The notes under the pieces are model-generated. The model did no database searches. It was not told the origin of the DNA and was given only the letters and a program-made list of their open reading frames with translations. A stretch of DNA of 29,951 nucleotides from Hyphomicrobium_A sp041659545 (lineage in GTDB: Bacteria; Pseudomonadota; Alphaproteobacteria; Rhizobiales; Hyphomicrobiaceae): assembly GCA_041659545.1 (NCBI GenBank), contig JBAZYB010000020.1:1-29951 (forward strand), in the 5' to 3' direction. Within the stretch, counting starts at the first letter, position 1, and every line of letters begins with the position of its first letter. Positions 26,646-29,951 of this stretch are shown here, one piece after another. The translations under genes were made by a program, and so were the position numbers.

Positions 26646-27121
26646 CGAGCGACAAGCTCCGGCTTACGGCGCGGAGCCTGCTCGCTGGCCGGCTGCACTA
26701 GAGGTGCCGCCTCCTGCGGGATGCCGTCGAGCACCTCCTGCAGCGATACCCTGGAAAGAAAGCTGGCGATGTGATTGCCCAGTGCGTGCCACAGGCCGTG
26801 CGTCAGGCAGCGGCGATCGCCGACACAGCCCGTCTCGCTATCGAGGCAACGCGTCAAACGCGTCTCCTCCTCGACGGCCTTCATAATCTCGTCGATGTGA
26901 ATTTCAGTCGCTGGGCGTGCCAAATGGTAACCGCCAGAACGGCCCCTGGCGCTGGCGACAAGCCCGGAGCGGCGCAAACGCAGAAAAATCTGCTCCAGAT
27001 AGGCGAGCGACAACCCCTGACGTTCGGCGACAGCGGAAAGCGGCACGGCGGAGACGGCGCCATACTTGGCGAGATCGGCCATGGCCATCACCGCATAACG
27101 GGCCTTGGTGTTCAACTCCAC
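26642..27121 (-). CDS. iscR: Rrf2-family Fe-S regulator IscR
   Basis: A 159-residue winged-helix regulator that can bind a [2Fe-2S] cluster and report cluster supply. MELNTKARYAVMAMADLAKY is the standard start, LSLAYLEQIFLRLRRSGLV and ARGRSGGYHLARP form the DNA-binding and wing regions. The ligand set is Cys92, Cys99, Cys105 and His108 (CX6CX5CX2H), one residue longer in the first gap than in E. coli. I chose the GTG at 27121 because GGAGGAGAG lies just upstream and the family start is exact; an ATG at 27175 would add 18 residues. It is the first gene of the operon and probably autoregulates it. Confidence 0.95.
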   Translation of the reverse strand: MELNTKARYAVMAMADLAKYGAVSAVPLSAVAERQGLSLAYLEQIFLRLRRSGLVASARGRSGGYHLARPATEIHIDEIMKAVEEETRLTRCLDSETGCVGDRRCLTHGLWHALGNHIASFLSRVSLQEVLDGIPQEAAPLVQPASEQAPRRKPELVAR

Positions 27122-27245
27122 GCCACTCTCCTCCACTGCACCGGCCTTGCCTCGCGAGGGCGCTTTCTCTTGCAATCGACACCGGGCGTCGTGCTAAGAA
27201 GCGCCTCCGCAGGAGAGCGAGGCTGATTTACGACAGCACACGCTC

Positions 27246-27262
27246 TTTCGAACGGTTCTAAA
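27246..27262. promoter_or_regulatory. ICE-like (Irr box) palindrome in the iscR-suf promoter region
   Basis: TTTCGAACGGTTCTAAA (on the minus strand TTTAGAACCGTTCGAAA) matches the iron-control-element pattern TTTAGAA-N3-TTCTAAA known for Irr in Rhizobiales and relatives, with one base changed. It would lie at about +3 to +19 from the proposed start point, a repressor position. The match is seen in the sequence; binding by Irr is inferred from family knowledge. Confidence 0.65.
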
Positions 27263-27269
27263 GTCAGTA

Positions 27270-27300
27270 GGAATATGAAAATTCCGAGCCCACAAGTCAA
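27270..27300 (-). promoter_or_regulatory. Promoter of the iscR-suf operon with inverted repeat over the -10
   Basis: On the minus strand TTGACT (27295-27300) and CATATT (27272-27277) are 17 nt apart. A perfect inverted repeat GGAAT-N6-ATTCC (27270-27285) covers the -10 box. It is not a clear E. coli type 1 IscR site. The leader to the GTG would be about 145 nt. I see no gene in the 273 nt between iscR and the hydrolase. Confidence 0.55.
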
Positions 27301-27394
27301 GGTTTCGGTTATGCCGATTCCGTGACCTGTCCAAAGGCTCCGCCGCACGCCCCCATCAGCGGCCGACTAGAGCCCCTAACCAGTTGGAATTCTG

Positions 27395-28168
27395 ATGCCC
27401 GAACTGATTATCAATGGGCCTGCTGGCCGCCTCGAAGCCCGCTATCACCACGAGCCGAGCGGGGACAGCCCGATCGCCCTGATCCTGCATCCGCACCCGC
27501 AGTTCGGCGGGACGATGAACAATCAGGTCGTCTACACGCTGTATCACACGTTCGTGGAGCGGGGTTTTTCGGTCCTGCGCTTCAATTTCCGCGGCGTCGG
27601 TCGCAGCCAGGGCGTCTGGGATGGCGGCCCGGGCGAGCTTTCGGATGCGGCGTCGGCGCTCGATTGGCTGCAGATCGTCAAGCCCGACGCCAAGAGCTGC
27701 TGGATCGCCGGCGTCTCGTTCGGCACCTGGATCGCCATGCAGCTGCTGATGCGCCGGCCAGAGGTCGAGGGCTTCATCTGCGTCGCCCCGCCGTCGAACC
27801 TTTATGATTTCTCGTTTCTTGCTCCCTGCCCGTCGTCCGGCTTGATGATCAACGGCGACAAGGATCGCGTCGTGCCTTCCAATTCGGTCGGCGACCTGTC
27901 GCAGCGGCTCAAGACGCAGCGCGGTATCAAGATCACCCATCAGGTCGTTCCGGGCGCCAATCACTTCTTTGAGCACAAGCTCGACGAACTGAAGGAAGCC
28001 GTGGGTACGTACGTCGACACGCGCATGGAGCAGGCCGAACTCGATCGCGCCAAGGAGAAAGAGCGTGAGCGGGAGAAAGAGCGTGAGCGCCAGCGCCAGC
28101 GCGAGCTGGAGCGCCAGGAGGAGAGCAGCGGTGGAGGCGATGACGATGCCGAGGCTGACGCTGAGTAA
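27395..28168 (+). CDS. Alpha/beta hydrolase (COG2945-type) with charged C-terminal tail
   Basis: A 257-residue cytoplasmic hydrolase. LILHPHPQFGGTMNN is the oxyanion region, LRFNFRGVGRSQG the following strand, and WIAGVSFGTWIA the nucleophile elbow with Ser108. The acid is in INGDKDRVVP (Asp155 or Asp157) and the base is His190 in PGANHFF. Such proteins are dienelactone-hydrolase-like esterases of unknown substrate. After about residue 207 comes a tail of Glu, Arg, Lys and Gln and finally Asp/Glu, partly made of an 18-nt tandem duplication (28055-28090). Only 12 nt separate it from the next gene, so the pair is an operon. Confidence 0.88.
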   Translation: MPELIINGPAGRLEARYHHEPSGDSPIALILHPHPQFGGTMNNQVVYTLYHTFVERGFSVLRFNFRGVGRSQGVWDGGPGELSDAASALDWLQIVKPDAKSCWIAGVSFGTWIAMQLLMRRPEVEGFICVAPPSNLYDFSFLAPCPSSGLMINGDKDRVVPSNSVGDLSQRLKTQRGIKITHQVVPGANHFFEHKLDELKEAVGTYVDTRMEQAELDRAKEKEREREKERERQRQRELERQEESSGGGDDDAEADAE

Positions 28169-28180
28169 AGGACGCGGGGC

Positions 28181-29182
28181 GTGATCAAGCTCGTGGCTCT
28201 GTGGGCAGCAGGGCTGCTGCTGATTGTGCTCGCGGCCATGGCCGTGTCGTACTGGTATTCGCTCAGCCTGCCGGGCGAGAGCTTTGCCGGCGAACCTGCG
28301 CCAGTGTCCGATGCCGAGCGCGATCTCGCCGAGCGGCTACGCGGGCACGTTACCGCCATTGCCAGCGAGCCGCACAACGTCGTGCATTACGCGGCGCTGG
28401 AAAAATCAGCGGCCTATATCGAAGCGCAGCTTGCCTTGCTCGGCTATGCGCCAATGGCGCAGGTCTACAAGGTCGACGGCAAGTCAGTGCGCAACATCGC
28501 CGTGGAGCTGGCGCCTGCCGGCGCCGATGCATCGACGCCGATGCTCGTCGTCGGGGCGCACTATGATTCCTTCGGGGACGCGCCTGGAGCCAACGACAAC
28601 GGCACCGGCTCGGCGGCGGTGCTAGAGTTCGCTCGCCTGTTGAAGGACGTGCCGCTGACGGACAAGCGGCTGCGCCTGGTGTTGTTCGTCAATGAGGAGC
28701 CGCCTTACGACCGTACCCCGGACATGGGCAGCTACCAATATGCCAAGAGCCTGAAGGACGCTGGCGAGAGGGTCGCCGGGATGATCTCGCTGGAGACACT
28801 CGGCGCGTTCTCCGACAAAGCCGGCACGCAGAAGTATCCAGCTCCGTTCGATCTCATCTTCCCCGACGTCGCCAACTTCGTCGCGCTCGTGGCGCTGCCG
28901 GGTGGTCGCGCCTTCCTGCACGAGTTCGTCGGCGAATTTCGCGAGCACGCGAAGATGCCGACCATCGGCGGCACCGCACCCGACTTCATCGACGGCATCG
29001 GCTGGTCCGACCACTGGGCCTTCTACATGTTCGGCTATCCGGGGATCATGATCACCGACACGGCGCTATTCCGCTACCCCGAGTACCACACGCCGTCAGA
29101 CCTGCCGGACAAGGTCAATTACGACAAGCTCGCCCACATCACGCTCGCAGTCGAGGCATCACTGCGTCAAATGCTGAAGTGA
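28181..29182 (+). CDS. M28-family zinc metallopeptidase, membrane-anchored
   Basis: A 333-residue M28 aminopeptidase-like protein. Residues 3-27 are an N-terminal membrane anchor or uncleaved signal, so the catalytic part faces the periplasm. The co-catalytic zinc ligands are His127 (GAHYDS), Asp139 (GANDNGTG), Glu173 after the catalytic Glu172 (FVNEEPPY), Glu205 (SLETLG) and His303 (EYHTPSD). The motif order matches the family, which removes N-terminal amino acids from peptides; glutaminyl cyclases share the fold, so the reaction is not certain. The start is a GTG with AAAGGACG upstream. Confidence 0.9.
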   Translation: MIKLVALWAAGLLLIVLAAMAVSYWYSLSLPGESFAGEPAPVSDAERDLAERLRGHVTAIASEPHNVVHYAALEKSAAYIEAQLALLGYAPMAQVYKVDGKSVRNIAVELAPAGADASTPMLVVGAHYDSFGDAPGANDNGTGSAAVLEFARLLKDVPLTDKRLRLVLFVNEEPPYDRTPDMGSYQYAKSLKDAGERVAGMISLETLGAFSDKAGTQKYPAPFDLIFPDVANFVALVALPGGRAFLHEFVGEFREHAKMPTIGGTAPDFIDGIGWSDHWAFYMFGYPGIMITDTALFRYPEYHTPSDLPDKVNYDKLAHITLAVEASLRQMLK

Positions 29183-29184
29183 CG

Positions 29185-29213
29185 TGGGACGCGGTCTGGC
29201 GATCGCCGTCCCA
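29185..29213 (+). terminator. Possible hairpin terminator after the M28 gene
   Basis: TGGGACG pairs with CGTCCCA around a 15-nt loop, which has its own GGCGATCGCC palindrome. It starts 3 nt after the stop. TAAAGGG follows, without a T-run. Confidence 0.4.
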
Positions 29214-29230
29214 TAAAGGGCCAATTGCGG

Positions 29231-29743
29231 TTATCGCCTCGAGCGGGTGCCAGCTAGAACGCGCTCCACGAAAGCATCCTTGGCCGCGCGATAGTTGATC
29301 ATATCGTCGCCCTCATGCTGACGCTTCAGAGCGTTGTACTCGCTCACAAGGTCAGGTGACCGCCGCAGCGCCTCGACAAACAGATGGAAAAAATCGTGAG
29401 GGCCGCTGACCACTGTCAGCTGGATCCCTAGATGCGGATCGGTGGATGCATCCTCGAAGGCTGAAAAGCTGTCGGTCCGGATCGAGCCATCGTTGCGCGC
29501 AAAATGTCTCGCCAGTAAGGCGTCTGCCTGCGGGAAGCCCTCGCCGGGGACGCGGATGACGATATCGAGATCGCCCTTCGTCAAACAGCCTGAAACGGCC
29601 GTCGCGCCGATGTGGAGTATATCGGCGTCGGCCGGTAGAAGCGGCACCAGCCTATTGCGGACACAATCGAAAAGTCGCTGTGCTTTCTGTCGGGCGGTCT
29701 CGGTATCGACTAGCTGGAATGGCTGTTCGCTGTTCATAGGCAT
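29231..29743 (-). CDS. GrpB-like nucleotidyltransferase-fold protein
   Basis: A 170-residue protein of the GrpB/UPF0157 type. HIGATAVSGCLTKGDLDIVI corresponds to the nucleotidyltransferase core, with the GDLDI acidic pair in place of the usual K-P-x-I-D; PHLGIQLTVVSGPHDFFHLF, then EYNALKRQHEGDDMINYRAAKDAFVE-like wording closes the family pattern. A role in nucleotide or CoA-related chemistry has been suggested for relatives; none can be assigned here. The ATG could be 29743 or 29737. It lies 48 nt after anmK on the same strand and may be co-transcribed with it. Confidence 0.78.
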   Translation of the reverse strand: MPMNSEQPFQLVDTETARQKAQRLFDCVRNRLVPLLPADADILHIGATAVSGCLTKGDLDIVIRVPGEGFPQADALLARHFARNDGSIRTDSFSAFEDASTDPHLGIQLTVVSGPHDFFHLFVEALRRSPDLVSEYNALKRQHEGDDMINYRAAKDAFVERVLAGTRSRR

Positions 29744-29791
29744 GAATGTTATTGGCGCCGATCATGGCCTGGCGTGTGCGCCCGACAAGGG

Positions 29792-29951
29792 TCAGCGAAC
29801 GCTGGCGAGAATGCCGCCGGTCATCGGAGCAAGTGCGCCCGTCGTTTCGGGAAAGGTGATCGGCAGCTTCAAAGCCGAGCGCACGGCGAGATAGGCCCAG
29901 GCCTCGGCCTCGATGAAATCGCCATCGAGCCCCAACGCCTCAGCCGGCACC
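29792..29951 (-). CDS. anmK: Anhydro-N-acetylmuramic acid kinase AnmK (C-terminal fragment, N-terminus off the window)
   Basis: Only the last 52 residues are inside the window. Translating the minus strand up to the TGA at 29792-29794 gives LGLDGDFIEAEAWAYLAVRS, then LPITFPETTGA and a final PMTGGILASVR. This is the conserved ending of AnmK, which phosphorylates and opens 1,6-anhydro-N-acetylmuramic acid during cell-wall recycling. The reading is open to the window edge. The identity rests on this short stretch, but its motifs (FIEAEAxAYLAVRS and PxTTGxxxPMTGG) are distinctive. Confidence 0.88.
   Translation of the reverse strand, partial: VPAEALGLDGDFIEAEAWAYLAVRSALKLPITFPETTGALAPMTGGILASVR

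Overview
The window is GC-rich, densely coded chromosomal DNA of an alphaproteobacterium, most likely of the order Hyphomicrobiales (Rhizobiales). I infer this from the iscR-iscS-sufBCDS-sufT-sufA operon, an Irr-type (ICE-like) palindrome in its promoter region, the alphaproteobacterial form of ParE, a short PutA without a ribbon-helix-helix domain, and an Omp25-like small porin. I see no tRNA or rRNA gene, no insertion sequence, no prophage and no CRISPR array. It reads as core chromosome with a few accessory genes. Two genes run off the edges: putA at the left (C-terminus missing) and anmK at the right (N-terminus missing).

Layout. Positions 1-5.2 kb: putA (-) diverges from panC (+). panC converges with an EamA-type transporter (-), followed by a glycine-rich membrane stress-type protein (-). 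Positions 5.5-11.4 kb: parE (+), a small outer-membrane barrel protein (+), a DJ-1/PfpI protein resembling isonitrile hydratase (-), and a long L,D-transpeptidase (+), with strong hairpin terminators after the barrel and the transpeptidase genes. Positions 11.4-16.1 kb: an ArsR-type repressor overlapping an AHSA1/SRPBCC gene (-), with an operator-like repeat over its promoter. Then come a stand-alone cyclic-nucleotide-binding-fold protein (+), a fatty acid desaturase followed by a metallophosphoesterase (-), and an aquaporin (+). Positions 16.2-18.6 kb: a DEAD-box RNA helicase with a repeat-rich basic tail (+), converging on a cytochrome b561 (-).

Positions 18.7-27.3 kb on the minus strand form the most coherent unit: iscR, iscS, sufB, sufC, sufD, sufS, sufT, sufA, then a TfoX-N protein and a DUF924 protein. 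Many joints are 4-nt ATGA overlaps or short gaps. IscR would sense cluster status. IscS and SufS each supply persulfide sulfur. SufBCD is the scaffold, SufT a maturation factor and SufA a carrier. The promoter carries a TTGACT/CATATT pair, a GGAAT-N6-ATTCC repeat on the -10, and a 17-bp ICE-like palindrome just downstream of the predicted start point, which suggests combined Fe-S and iron/heme (Irr) control. The right end holds an alpha/beta hydrolase plus M28 peptidase pair (+), then a GrpB-like nucleotidyltransferase downstream of anmK (-).

I found no clearly undescribed multi-gene system. The best leads are an aquaporin whose four-residue selectivity filter departs from AqpZ at three positions, an L,D-transpeptidase carrying a second half-domain without catalytic residues, a cyclic-nucleotide-binding protein that lacks the phosphate-binding arginine, and the layered suf promoter.
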